From: Allacma fusca | Taxonomy: Eukaryota; Arthropoda; Collembola; Symphypleona; Sminthuridae | DNA length: 64,000 nt | NCBI GenBank assembly: GCA_947179485.1 | Contig: OX359250.1 | Location: forward strand, 34,936,783 to 35,000,782 | Direction: 5' to 3' | In this document: one piece after another, positions 12,442-24,500 of the stretch | How positions within the stretch are numbered: position 1 is the first letter of the stretch | Layout: every line of letters begins with the position of its first letter | Notes under the pieces: model-generated | What the model saw: only the letters and a program-made list of their open reading frames with translations | What the model was told of the DNA's origin: nothing | The model's database searches: none | Made by a program: the position numbers and the translations under genes

Positions 12442-15400
12442 AATTGCAATTTGAAACTGGAAAACTGAAATTTAAATCGAAAACGGCAAAACTTAAATTT
12501 ACATCGTAAACTGCAAAACTGAAAATGCATTTTGAATCTGAAAAATGGAAAATGCATTTTGAAACTGAAAATCTAAATAAGCATTTTGAAACTGCAAAAC
12601 TCAAATTGCAATTTTAAAATGCTAAACTAAAATTGCAATTTTAAACAGCAAAACTGAAATAACAAATCAAAACTGCAAAACTGTAATTGCAATTTTAAAA
12701 TGCAAAACTGAAATTGCAATTTAAAACTTCAAAACTGAACTAGCAATATGAAATTGCAAAACCGAAAAGCAATTTGGAACTGCGAAACTTAAATTGCAAT
12801 TTGAAACTGCAAAACTCAAATTGCAATTTTAAAGTGCAAAACTGAAATTGCAATTTTAAACTGGAAAACTGAAACTTAAATCGTAAACTGCAAACCTAGA
12901 AATGCATTTTGAAACTGCAAAACTGAAAATGCATTTTGAAATTGACAAACTGAATATGCATTTTGAAACTGAAAATCTGAATAAGCATTTTTAAACTGCA
13001 AAACTCAAATTGCAATTTTAAAAAGAAAAACTGAAATAACAAATCAAAACTGCAAAACTGTAATTGCAATTTGAAAATGCAAAACTGAAATTGCAATTTA
13101 AAACTTCAAAACTGAACTAGCAATATGAAACTGCAAAACCGAAACAGCAATTTGGAACTGCGAAACTGTAATGGCAATTTCTAACTGCAAAACTGAATAT
13201 GCGTTTTGAAACTGAAAATGCATTTTGAAACTGGAATAAAATTGCAATTCAAAACTAACAACTAAAATTGCAATTTTAAAATGCAATTTGAAACTTCAAA
13301 ACTGAGACTGCAATTTAAAAACTGCAAAACTCAAGTTTCAATTTTAATGTGCAAAACTGAAATTGCAATTTTAAACAGTAAAAATGAAATAACAATTCAA
13401 AACTGAAAAACTCAAATTGCATTTTTTAAAAGCAAAACTGAAATGGAAATTTAAACATAAATTTGAAGGTGCATTTATAAACTTTTATTTAAACCATAAA
13501 TTTAAACGTCAATTCTTAACCGCAAAAGTTTATTGCAATTTGAAACTGCAAAACTGAAATTGCAATCGGAAACTGCAAAACCGAAATGGATATATGAAGC
13601 TGCACAACCGAAATAGCAATTTGAAACTGCAAAACTGAAACTGCAATTTAAAACTGCAAAAATGAAATTGCAATTTTAAATTGCAAAACTGAAATTGCAA
13701 TTTAAAACAGCAAAATTAAAATGCAATTAAAAACGGCAAAACTGAGACTGCAATTTAAAACTGCAAAACTCAAGTTGCAATTTTAAAGTGCAAAACTGAA
13801 ATATCAATTTAAACAGCAAAACTGAAATAACAATTCAAAACTGCAAAACTCAAATTGCATTTTTAAAAGCAAAACTGAAATGGCAATTTAAACATAAATT
13901 TGAAGCTGCAATTAAAAAGTTTGATTTAAACCATAAATTTAAACGTCAATTCAAAACCTCAAAAAGTTTATTGCAATTTGAAACTGCAAAACTGAAACTG
14001 CAATCGGAAACTGCAAAACCTTAATAGATATATGAAGCTGCACAACCGAAATAGCAATTTGAAACTGCAAAACTGAAAATGCATTTTGAAATTGACAAAC
14101 TGAATATGCATTTTGAAACTGAAAATCTGAATAAGCATTTTTAAACTGCAAAACTCAAATTGCAATTTAAAAAAGAAAAACTGAAATAACAAATCAAAAC
14201 TGCAAAACTGTAATTGCAATTTGAAAATGCAAAACTGAAATTGCAATTTAAAACTTCAAAACTGAACTAGCAATATGAAACTGCAAAACCGAAACAGCAA
14301 TTTGGAACTGCGAAACTGTAATGGCAATTTCTAACTGCAAAACTGAATATGCGTTTTGAAACTGAAAATGCATTTTGAAACTGGAATAAAATTGCAATTC
14401 AAAACTAACAACTAAAATTGCAATTTTAAAATGCAATTTGAAACTTCAAAACTGAGACTGCAATTTAAAAACTGCAAAACTCAAGTTTCAATTTTAATGT
14501 GCAAAACTGAAATTGCAATTTTAAACAGTAAAAATGAAATAACAATTCAAAACTGAAAAACTCAAATTGCATTTTTTAAAAGCAAAACTGAAATGGAAAT
14601 TTAAACATAAATTTGAAGGTGCATTTATAAACTTTTATTTAAACCATAAATTTAAACGTCAATTCTTAACCGCAAAAGTTTATTGCAATTTGAAACTGCA
14701 AAACTGAAATTGCAATCGGAAACTGCAAAACCGAAATGGATATATGAAGCTGCACAACCGAAATAGCAATTTGAAACTGCAAAACTGAAACTGCAATTTA
14801 AAACTGCAAAAATGAAATTGCAATTTTAAATTGCAAAACTGAAATTGCAATTTAAAACAGCAAAATTAAAATGCAATTAAAAACGGCAAAACTGAGACTG
14901 CAATTTAAAACTGCAAAACTCAAGTTGCAATTTTAAAGTGCAAAACTGAAATATCAATTTAAACAGCAAAACTGAAATAACAATTCAAAACTGCAAAACT
15001 CAAATTGCATTTTTAAAAGCAAAACTGAAATGGCAATTTAAACATAAATTTGAAGCTGCAATTAAAAAGTTTGATTTAAACCATAAATTTAAACGTCAAT
15101 TCAAAACCTCAAAAAGTTTATTGCAATTTGAAACTGCAAAACTGAAACTGCAATCGGAAACTGCAAAACCTTAATAGATATATGAAGCTGCACAACCGAA
15201 ATAGCAATTTGAAACTGCAAAACTGAAACTGCTATTTAAAACTGCAAAACTGAAATTGGAATTTTAAAATGCAAAACTGAAATTGCAATTTAAAACTGCA
15301 AAACTGAAATTGTATATTAAACACAAATTTGAAGGCGCAATTAAAAACTGTCATTTTAAACCACAAATTAAAACGCCAATTCAAAACCTATAAAAAGGTT

Positions 15401-15700
15401 ACTGCATATTGAAACTGCAAAACTGAACTTGCAATTGGAAATGGCAAAACCGAAATTTTGAAACTGAAATCATAAAAATGCAATTTGAAACTGAAAAAAT
15501 GAAAAGCATTTTGAAACTGAAAAATTGAAAATCCAATTTGAAACTGGAAAACTGAAATTGCAATTTGACACACTAAAATTAAAATTGCATTTTGATGCTG
15601 CAAAACTGAAATTGCAATTTAAAACTGAAAAACTCAATTTCGAATTTTAAAATGCAAAACAGAAATTGCGATTTAAAACTTAATAAACTTATTATTAATC
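12387..15700 (+). repeat. 27-bp satellite, right-middle block
   Basis: Continuation of the satellite after the second LINE-like island. The content mirrors 8,223-10,290 plus the 1,150-bp duplication. Units are mostly TTGCAA-core with many single-base variants, and no gene is seen. Confidence 0.9.
12908..15207 (+). repeat. 1,150-bp tandem duplication inside copy 2
   Basis: 12,908-14,057 and 14,058-15,207 are nearly identical. Read by eye, one base differs near 13,018 versus 14,168 (TTTTAAAAAG versus TTTAAAAAAG). It is the youngest visible rearrangement in the array. The breakpoint lies in a shared GAAACTGCAAAACTGAAA word, consistent with exchange between satellite units. 1,150 is not a multiple of 27, so the two exchanging units were out of register in the higher-order structure. 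Confidence 0.9.
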
Positions 15701-18700
15701 TTGAAACTAAAAATGCATTCTGAAACTGAAAATGCAATTTTATGCTGAAAACTGCAATTGCAATTCAAAACTTCAGTAGCAAACATGCAATTTTAAATTT
15801 CAAAACTGAAATTAAACGTAGAACTGCAAAACTGAAATTGCAATTTAAACATAAATTTGAAGCTGCAATTACAAACTGTCATTTGAAACCAGAAATTTAA
15901 ACGTGAATTCAAAACCGCAAAAAGGTTATTTCAATTTGAAACTGCAAAACTGAAGTTGGAACTGGAAACTGCAAAACTGAAGTTGCAATTGGAAACTGCA
16001 AAACTGAAAAACCAATTGGAAACTGCAAAACTGAAAATGCAAACGGAAACTGCAAAATTGAAATTGCAATTTGAAACGGAAAAACTGAAATTAAACGTAG
16101 AACTGCAAAATTGAAATTGCAATTTAAACATAAATTTGAAGCTGCAATTACAAACAGTCATTTGAAACCAGACATTCAAACATGAATTCAAAACCGCAAA
16201 AAGGTTATTGCAATTTGCACCTGCAAAACTGAAGTTGGAATTGCAAACCTAAAAACCGAAATAGCATTTTGAAACTGGAAAACTGAAATTGCATTTTGAA
16301 ACTGGAAAACTGAAATTGCAATTTGACATACTAAAACTGAAATTGTTATTTGATGCTGCAAAACTCAATTTGCAATTCTAAAATGCAAAACAGAAATTTC
16401 AATTTTAAAATGAAAAACTGAAAATGCAATTTCAAACTGCAAAAGTAAAAATGCATTTTGAAACTGGAAAACTGAAAATGCATTTTGAAACTGAAAATGT
16501 ATTTTGAAACTACGAAACTCAAATCGCTATTTTAAACTGAAAACCAAAATTGCAATTTCAAACATCAAAACTAGAAATGCATTTTAAAAATGAAAAACTG
16601 ATAATGCATTAGAAACTAGAAAACTGAAATTGCAATATGACACTAAAACTGAAACTGCAATTTGATGCTGCAAAAATGAAATCGCAATTGCAAACTGAAA
16701 ACTTAAATTGCAATTTAAAACTGCAAAACTGAAATTAAACGTACAACTGCAAAACTGAAATTGCAATTTAGACATAAATGTGAAGCTGTAATTAAAAACT
16801 GTCTTTGAAACCACAAATTTAAACGTCAATTCAAAACCGCAAAAAGGTTATTGCAATATGAAAGTGCAAAACCAAAGTTGCAATTGGAAATTGCAAAACC
16901 GAAATAGCAATTTGAAACTGCAAAACCGAAATAGCAATTTGAAACTGCAAACCTAAAAATGCATTTTGAAACTGCAAAACAAAAAATGCACTATAAACCT
17001 GAGAAACTAATATGCATTTTGTAACTGGAAAACTGAAATTGCAATTTGACACCCTAAAACTGAAATTTCAATTTGATGCTGCAAAACTGAAATTGCAATT
17101 TCAAACTGCAAAACTGAAATTGCAATTTTTAAACTGCAATTTTGAAACGGCAAAACTAAATTGCCATTTTAAAACTGCAAAACTGAAATTGCAATTTTTT
17201 AAATGAAATTTTGAAACGCAAAACTAAAATTGCCATTTTAAAACTGCAAAACTTAAATTGCAATTTTTAAACTGGAAAAGTGAAATTGAAATGTTAAAAC
17301 AGCAAAATTTAAATTTTGTAATTGGAAAAATCTACATAGCAATTTTGAAACTGCAATTTGGAAACTGATTTTTTTAACCTGCAAAACTAAAATTTAGAAT
17401 CTGCAAAACTGAAATTTTAAAACTGGAAATCTTAAATTGCAATTTTCCAATGCAATTTTAAAAACGCAATTTTTAAACTGCAATTTAAAAACTGATATTT
17501 TGAAACTTTAATTTTGAAACAACAAAACTGAAATTTAAATTTTGAAACATGACAAATCTAGATAGCAATTTTGAAACTTCAATTTTTAAACTGATTTTTT
17601 AAAACTGCAAAACTAAAATTTCAAATCTGCATAACTTTAAATTTTGAAACCCTTAACGTAATATATATTTATATATATATTTTTTCAAACTGGAAAATTT
17701 TTAATAACAATTTTGAAACTTCAATTTTGAAACTTCACAACGAATAATGAAATTTTGAAACTGGAAAACTTAGACTGCAATTTTTAAAACGCAATTTTGA
17801 AACCGATATTTTGAAACTGATTTTTTTAAACTGCAAAACTAAAATTTAGAATCTGCAAAACTGAAATTTTAAAACTGGGAATCAGAAATTGCAATTTTGC
17901 AATGCAATTTTGAAACTACAAAATTTAAATTTTTAAACTGAAGAAATCTAGATAGCAATATTGAAACTGATTTTTTAAAACTCCAAAACTAAAATTTTGT
18001 ATCTGCATAGCCGAAAATTTTAAACTAGAAAACTTATATTACAATTTTGAAACTATAAAAATAAGAATGCAGTTTTACAACTGCAAAATTGCAAATTTGA
18101 ATGTACAAAACTGAAATTGCAATTTTGAAACTGCAAAACTGAAATTGCAATTTTTAAAATGCAATTTTGAAACGGCAAAACTAAAATTTCAATTTTGAAA
18201 CGGCAAAACTAAAATTTCAATTTTGAAACGGCAAAACTAAAATTGCAGTTTTGAAACTAATGTTTTGAAACTAATATTTTGAAACTGCAATTTTTAAACT
18301 TCAAAACCCAAGTTTTGATTCCGTCAAACTGAAAATTTTGAAACTGGAGAAATCTAGATAACAATTTTGAAACTACAAAACTGAAATTTTAAACTGCAAT
18401 TTTGAAACTACAAAACTGAAATTTTAAACTGCAATTTTGAAACTACAAAACTGAAATTGCAATTTTGAAACTACAAAACTGAAATTGCAATTTTGAAACT
18501 ACAAAACTGAAATTGCAATTTTGAAATCACAAAACTGAAATTGCAATTTTGAAACTGGAAAACTGAAATCACTATGTTAAAAGAGAAATCTAGATAGCAA
18601 TTTTGAAACTGCAATTTTTAAACTGATATTTTGAAACTACAAAACTGAAATTGCAATTTTGAAACTAATATTTTGAAACTGATATTTTGTAACTGCAATT

Positions 18701-18717
18701 ATGAAAATGCAAAACTG
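15701..18717 (+). repeat. Diverged satellite edge with 28-bp units
   Basis: The array degrades to the right. From about 17,100 most units gain one T after the palindrome (AAATTGCAATTTTGAAAC), giving a period of about 28 bp. The clearest run is 18,410-18,560, with GAAACTACAAAACTG spacers. Open frames disappear because the period is no longer a multiple of three. The array ends abruptly near 18,717 at AAAATGCAAAACTGAG followed by unrelated sequence. Short AT microsatellites (for example TATATATTTATATATATA near 17,660) are interspersed. Confidence 0.9.
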
Positions 18718-19049
18718 AGTTGTATTTCTTCTATCAAAAAATTACATATTCTGTCATTTCGAGCCCCAGTCATGATAATCTGAAATGAGTTTATTGCAGT
18801 CGAAAATGTATTCCCAGCCCAAAAATATTTATTAATCAAATAAGCCCACCTGAATTTGCATACAGTTAACGTATAATGAAAGGCTGTTGCAAAATACAGC
18901 ACATAAAAAATTACAGCTACCAACTCCTGTAACGAAGCGTTAAGTGGACAAAGTTAAAGGGTGCTTTATGTTTTGGTCCTTACAATAAAAGGCTATTGTT
19001 AATTTAAATCCTGGAAATAATTAAAACTAGAATAATAATAATGAAAATG

Positions 19050-19620
19050 AAAAATACTTGGCTTTATGATGACTTCGGGTACAAATGCTTCAGAGATGTC
19101 CTGGTTGCAGCCATTCCAGTGCTTTGGTAGGGTCAACTAAACGTTTGGTAGGTCTACGAACGTCGCACTGAAACACGGAGTCAATAGAAAGTATCAAGAG
19201 GTGTCCGCACTGCTCCACAGGAGAAAGTCAACTGAACCTTGGAGAGGACAAAGGAACGTGCTGCGGAAGCTTCGGAACTCGGGACACTTGGAAGCGTCCT
19301 GGCGTTGTCCTCCCGCGTGGATACAACGACCTTCAAGCAACCTTGAGTTACGCAGACCCGCCGCAGGGAAGGACATATACGCAGTACATACTGCTCCCCA
19401 TGAAAAAGGAAAATCAGGCCTGTAATGCACTGTACCGAAGCGTTAAGTGGACAAATTGAAAGGGTTATTTATGTTTTGGGACTTACAATAAAAGGCTACA
19501 GTAAATTTAAATTACAGCCACTAGCTCCTACTTTGTTTCAAGGGCTACAACGTTATGAAAAATAATGGAAACAATCATAACTTACAATTATCTTCGCGGT
19601 GACTTGAGATGTAAGTACAT
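19050..19620 (+). repeat. Dispersed repeat family R2, copy
   Basis: Shares long colinear stretches with 41,322-44,560 (interrupted by an insertion) and 49,826-50,185. Signature words are TGATGACTTCGGGTACAA, GGTAGGGTCAACTAAACG, CACTGCTCC, AGAAAGTCAACTGA and AAGCGTTAAGTGGACAAA. More diverged copies lie near 33,885-34,150, 40,720-41,030, 44,585-45,265 and 57,885-58,235. Open frames on both strands are short and not conserved between copies, so it is non-coding. The family type is unknown. Confidence 0.8.
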
Positions 19621-20469
19621 GAGAGGGGTCCCTGTTGTAGCCATTCACCTGCGATGGTAAATTCAATTAAAATACTCAAAAACTTTTATGTATGTATATA
19701 TAGACCAGTGAGCAAAAATTGTAATAAATTAAGTGGCATGTTAAACTAACAATTAATTCAATGCCCCACGTATAGTTGAAATGTGTGTGCATCCACGAAA
19801 TTTTGAAACGCTTTTACAAATGTATTCAAATTACGCATGTACGAGTTCATGAGACATCTACCAGCTCACGGAAAACACAATGTAATTTTGATGATAATTC
19901 CAATTAAGGGATGACGCAAACTTTACTTCTCATTTTCTGTACATTTGTATTTGCATAGGCATGTACGTGACCAAATAAATTTTCACGGGATCTGAAGCTG
20001 TTTAAAGTTCTCCTGTGAGTCTACCAAATTGAATATCCTAATACATTGCAAGACTTTTTAAAGGTCTTTCCCCCAACAATTTTTTTTAACAATTCGCACA
20101 TATGTCTGCTTAATTATTGCAACCTAGTGTCTTATGGTGTGCTACAAAGGGCTTGGTCCCTTAAAAATTATTTGTTTAAAAATACAAATTATGATAGCCA
20201 CAATCATAAACATCAGAAATATATTTTTTGAGGTCAAAGGGATAACCCGATGTCCTTCAAAAGCAATAGGAGTCTTACTATTAATCTCATCTGGCCCAAC
20301 AAAAATTTGAGTTGTCTGGTGCTCTTGGTTCGGCTGCTACCGCAGGGACAGCCAACAGGTAACCAAACAAATAAATCCTGAGAATTATTTAGGAATATGA
20401 ATTAAAATGCCTCAAATTTTCGAACATAATTCCGATTCCGATACCGATTCCGACTTCCATCCTTGCTTT
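19621..20469. other. No gene seen: AT-rich spacer
   Basis: AT-rich unique-looking sequence with short ACATATGT-type microsatellites and a run of CCGATT-like hexamers near 20,430-20,460. I see no supported gene or element boundary here. Confidence 0.5.
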
Positions 20470-20890
20470 TAAGTACCTATATCACTGCGTCCATCTCATT
20501 AAACTTCAAGAATGAGGTTGGAAACTCTTCATGGACCTCTGTGAAAACATATTTCAATTTTATCACCAGAAAGTGAAGGAAATTCATTAAAAACAACACA
20601 TTTTCTGAAAATCACTTTGTGAGACAATAAAAATAAATGAAGCAATTACAAATCTAAACACCCCGACTTTGATTGATCCTCATGAACCCTATGACCTCAA
20701 CTATTGACCCAGGTCAATGATTAAATAACCCGGAACTAAACTTGTTACAAATAAAATATTTTGTGAATCACACGTGGGCTATGGGGAACGACCAAGGATT
20801 ATGGTCACACTGTACCCGGTGTCTGAAAACATTTTGCTCCTCCGCTATTCCTTAGAAGGGGCAGCGGTAAAAATGTATTGCATTTGAGTC
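20470..20890 (+). repeat. Dispersed repeat family R1, copy 1
   Basis: Member of a family with copies at 26,000-26,410, 34,680-35,070, 39,085-39,230 and 39,480-39,715, and partial copies at 46,340-46,640 and 55,225-55,330. Signatures: CATTTTCTGAAAA, GACCCAGGTCAATGATTAAA, TTGTTACAAATAAAATATTT, then a conserved core CACTGTACCCGGTG and CTCCTCCGCTATTCCTTAGA followed by AGGGGCAGCGGTAAAAA. The core folds as a hairpin (CCGCT pairing with AGCGG, CCTT with AAGG). No coding capacity is seen. Confidence 0.85.
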
Positions 20891-21531
20891 TGTTTTTTTC
20901 AGAAGAGCCATTCCCATAGTGAAACATTTTTTTGGGGTATGTACATATGATGTACATACATACATTTTAAATAATGTGGCTAATATTGAGACCGAATATG
21001 ATTGGGCTACTACAAACCAATCTCAAATTATTAAAGAAATAAATTGGGACTATTTGAGTTGCGGCATAGTCCCAAGGAGTTGAGCGTAATACGGTTTTTT
21101 GTTTACGTCCTAGGCGCTGCCCGTGTGTTACGCAGGGAGGAATCTCCTCTCCTCGTATACTACAGCAAGCAAGCATGCAGTTTCACGCATATGCATACGA
21201 CGGCATACTTGCTTGCTTTATAGAAGCATGCGCCTATGTATCCCCGTGCATATATATATATCGGAGATACATAGCCGCATGCTTCCTCACACTTCGCCAT
21301 TTACTTCCTACTGTGAGGATTTCAGGATAGCTTTTTCTGTTGTTTTTTTGAAAACAATATTTTATTTGCGAATATTTTAGTAGTGTAGAATAGTTTTTGT
21401 TTTTATTATTGTATTAGCTTCATTTGTTTTAATTCAACTGTATATTTTATTTAGAATTTTATATTTTTAGCGTAGATTTAAGATTATTTTTTACAACATT
21501 TTTTTTACAGTTAGCAGAGGAACGGCCCGCT
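20891..21531. other. No gene seen: region upstream of the transposase-like gene
   Basis: AT-rich sequence with the 20-bp inverted repeat listed separately and a polypyrimidine-rich stretch near 21,495-21,510. It could hold the promoter of the gene starting at 21,532. The TATATATATATA at 21,250-21,261 lies in the hairpin loop and is about 280 bp upstream. No transcription start can be assigned. Confidence 0.4.
21223..21285. repeat. Long inverted repeat (hairpin)
   Basis: Left arm 21,223-21,242 (GAAGCATGCGCCTATGTATC) and right arm 21,266-21,285 are reverse complements at 19 of 20 positions. The 23-base loop contains an AT dinucleotide run. It may be an extruding hairpin, a remnant of a foldback element or a regulatory dyad. 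Nothing in the sequence decides between these. Confidence 0.8.
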
Positions 21532-24500
21532 ATGGCGGGCGAAGGTACAGATTTTTTATTAGTCGTTTATTAATTCGTTTTAGTTTATTTTTAAGTTAAA
21601 ATTTTAAATTAAAATTATATTTATAGGAATTTAGGCATCTCTTTTTGGAACCCCCCAGTTGTGACCCGGCTGGGGTACGGTCATACAAGGGTCCTATAAA
21701 CTACGGTCCCCATGCTGACCACGGCTGGAATGGGCCAACCAAGTGGTAACGTATCTGTGGCCCCCAGTTGACCACGGCTGGGATACGCCAACCAAGTGGC
21801 CTTGGGCTGGGTGTAGGGGGAGGGGTGTAGGTCAGGCAGGTCCGTGTGATATTGCGGATCACTTGGCTTAGGGGCTCGGACCGTGCCCCCGAAGGGTTCT
21901 GTTTTGGGCTCCCCTACAAGCAACATGACAGCTTGGCCAGGGTTATAATGCTCGCAGAACTCCCCCCAGTGGGGCGCCAAGTGTGAAACGTATTGCATTG
22001 GCCTGGGTAGTTTTAAATAGTATGTTAGGCGGGGTGGGTTGATAATAGGGTTTAGTTTATTGTTAATGCTTGATCAGCTTTGAGTATTGGAAAATGTAGT
22101 TATTAGTGTATATATTCATTCGAACGTGTAGTTTTATGCTATGTTGCTGGATATAGAAATTGGAGCAGAAATTTTGTACATGCTTATTAATGTAGTGACA
22201 GTAGAACTATTAATATATTAATACATTTTATTTCATTAGGAAGTGTTTACGAACACATTTACCCTGTGTTGATACCTTGTTTGCTTATGCTGTTCAAAAT
22301 GTACTAAACTTTTGGCATTTCTAAATGTTCGTTGAATATTAAATTGTTGTAGGGTCCTGTATTGCTTTGAGCTTGGGTTTACCTTGCGAAAACAAGGATT
22401 TGCTTTGCTTTGGCGACCTCGAAGAACGAACTAAGAGAAGCATTACTTCCCAATTTTTTATTTCTTTTAATATCTCATGTACTGTGGAATCACTGATATG
22501 TAATTTTCATAAAAATGTTTTTCAGTACCGGGACGGGGAGGACAAATGTTGTAATCATTTCACTGCGCATGGGAAAGTCAGACGTTTTAGTGGACGAGAG
22601 AAGCGTTTTCAGGTCTCAATCGCAAATTATATTCAGTCGGTTAAAGCACAACAGGAAGGTATTTCCACACAGGTTCTTAGACCATTTTCCACATTGTGTT
22701 CAGGATGTTATGAAAGTTACTTGCACAGTTTGAATCGGAACAATGTAGGCAATGTTGTAGCCGAAAGTAGTTGTCAAGAAAATGCTGAAAGTAGCGATAG
22801 TGACGAAGATTTTATTCCAGGGGAAAAAAGTAGGAATGTAAGCTTACAAAATAGTACAAACTTGTTTAACAAGATACTTGCAGCAGCTTCTCTTACAGGT
22901 ATTACAGATAGATGGGACTCGTTAAGCCACGAGGGCAAAAAAGGTTATCTCAAGAACAAAATTAGTGATGTGGTTGATTGTCTAGTTACAATTTCTGCTT
23001 CGTTAGGTGTAAGTTTGGAATGCACAACAATAGATTCTAGCAAAGATTTCAATACTGTAGCTGCGAATATTAGACACAGGGTGAAGACCCCCATTCCTTT
23101 TAATGAGCAGGTAATTTTTTCAAGTATTTTTCCCTCTGAATGGAGTGACAGGAAAATAAGCAATACTATTGGGGTATCCAGGCGTATTGCTCAGTGCGGA
23201 AAGGTGTTACAGGAAGAGGAATGGTTACATCGATTGAATAACACGTGTCCTAGGAAATCGGAAGATTTGATTGAAAGCATTAAGGCGTTCTGGAAGCGAG
23301 AAGATGTTAGTAGAGAGTTGCCAGGAAAGAACAATTATGTTAGGGTTAGATTGGAAGGGGAATGGTCCAAACTTCAGAAACGTTTGTTGCTATTATCGTA
23401 CAGGGAAGCTTTTAGGGTATTTAAGCAGTGTGAAAGTAGTGACATTGTAACAGGTTTCAACACTCCAGAGTTAGCAGTTACTAGACGGTTAGAAACGGAG
23501 GGATTATCCATTTCAACTTTCATTAAATTGAAGCCACCCGAGGTAGTTCCAGTTTCTCGAAGGGGTCATCATAACGTTTGCGTTTGTGTGTATCACGAGA
23601 ATGCTAGATTGCTTTGCAAAGCGGTAGGATTAGATACAACATCGCTGATGAAACTAAATGTGTGCAATGTATCCAGGAAGGATTGCATGTACCGACGATG
23701 TCAGGACTGTATTGATCGTAGTTCACAGGTAGAAGACTCAGTTCATTCAAGTGCTGTAGAAAAACATCAGGAGGACAGGGATATTGTAGTTCAGCAATGG
23801 ATTAAAACAGATTCAACTGAATTAGTTTCAGTTGAAATACATGTTTCAGATTATTCATCCAAAGTAGCAGGTGTCGTTAGCAGTCTCCTAAAGCATGAAT
23901 TTATATCCAAACAGCAGGCGCAGTTTTTCCAACAATGCAAGGCTGGCGTAACTGAAACACACGCCGTTGTTGTTGTTGACTATGCGGAAAATTTCATTCT
24001 TATATACCAGAATGAAATACAGTCAAAACATTTCGGGGGAAATAGCAGTATAGGTCAGACAACACTGCATCCAATAGCTATGTACATCAGAGAGGAAGAC
24101 AAAGTTAAAGTTGTTTCCGTTATTGTTGTTAGTGATTATTTGAATCATTCTCAAAACGCATTTCACTGCTTTTTCAAAAGATTTTTGGATTTCTGCAAGC
24201 ACAAATATCCTCCATTAACAAGTTTCCACGTTTTTTCAGATGGTTGTGCAGCGCAATACAAAAATTACAAAGCATTTTCAAATTTGGCTCACTTTCATAA
24301 AGATTACCCGGGTTTCAAAATTTGTTGGTCATTCTTTGCAACAGCTCATGGGAAGAACGCTTGTGATGGAATAGGGGGTGCAGTTAAACGGTCAGCGGCG
24401 GACTATGTAATTCGAGGAACTGGTTTAATTCGAAATAGCGTAGAGTTGCATGAATTTATTTCTTCCAAGTTAAACGTTACACCTATTTATGTTTCGGAGC

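Larger units (their letters stand above)
10832..15606 (+). repeat. 4.17-kb segmental duplication, copy 2, with an internal 1,150-bp duplication
   Basis: Second copy of the 6,659 to about 10,290 block. It is colinear at offset 4,173 then 4,164 up to about 14,057, where a 1,150-bp piece is repeated, and then colinear at offset 5,314 (4,164 + 1,150) to about 15,606, where homology stops. The later 1,150-bp event happened only in this copy, which orders the two events. Confidence 0.9.

Noticed and set aside
1..18717. CRISPR-like array
   Set aside because: Units are directly tandem with no unique spacers, the repeat is too short and variable, and the genome is eukaryotic.
21681..21998. 105-codon minus-strand open frame and the TTGGCGCCCCACTGGGG word resembling a tRNA-Lys-type primer-binding site
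   Set aside because: It lies in the inferred intron. The protein resembles nothing I know, and no LTR pair could be found. The sequence is GC-rich with an internal repeat (GGCCAACCAAGTGG-like words), which explains the open frame.
22367..22369. TTG as start of the 753-codon frame
   Set aside because: Nuclear eukaryotic genes do not normally start at TTG; the frame is open further left and an in-phase upstream exon with ATG is available.
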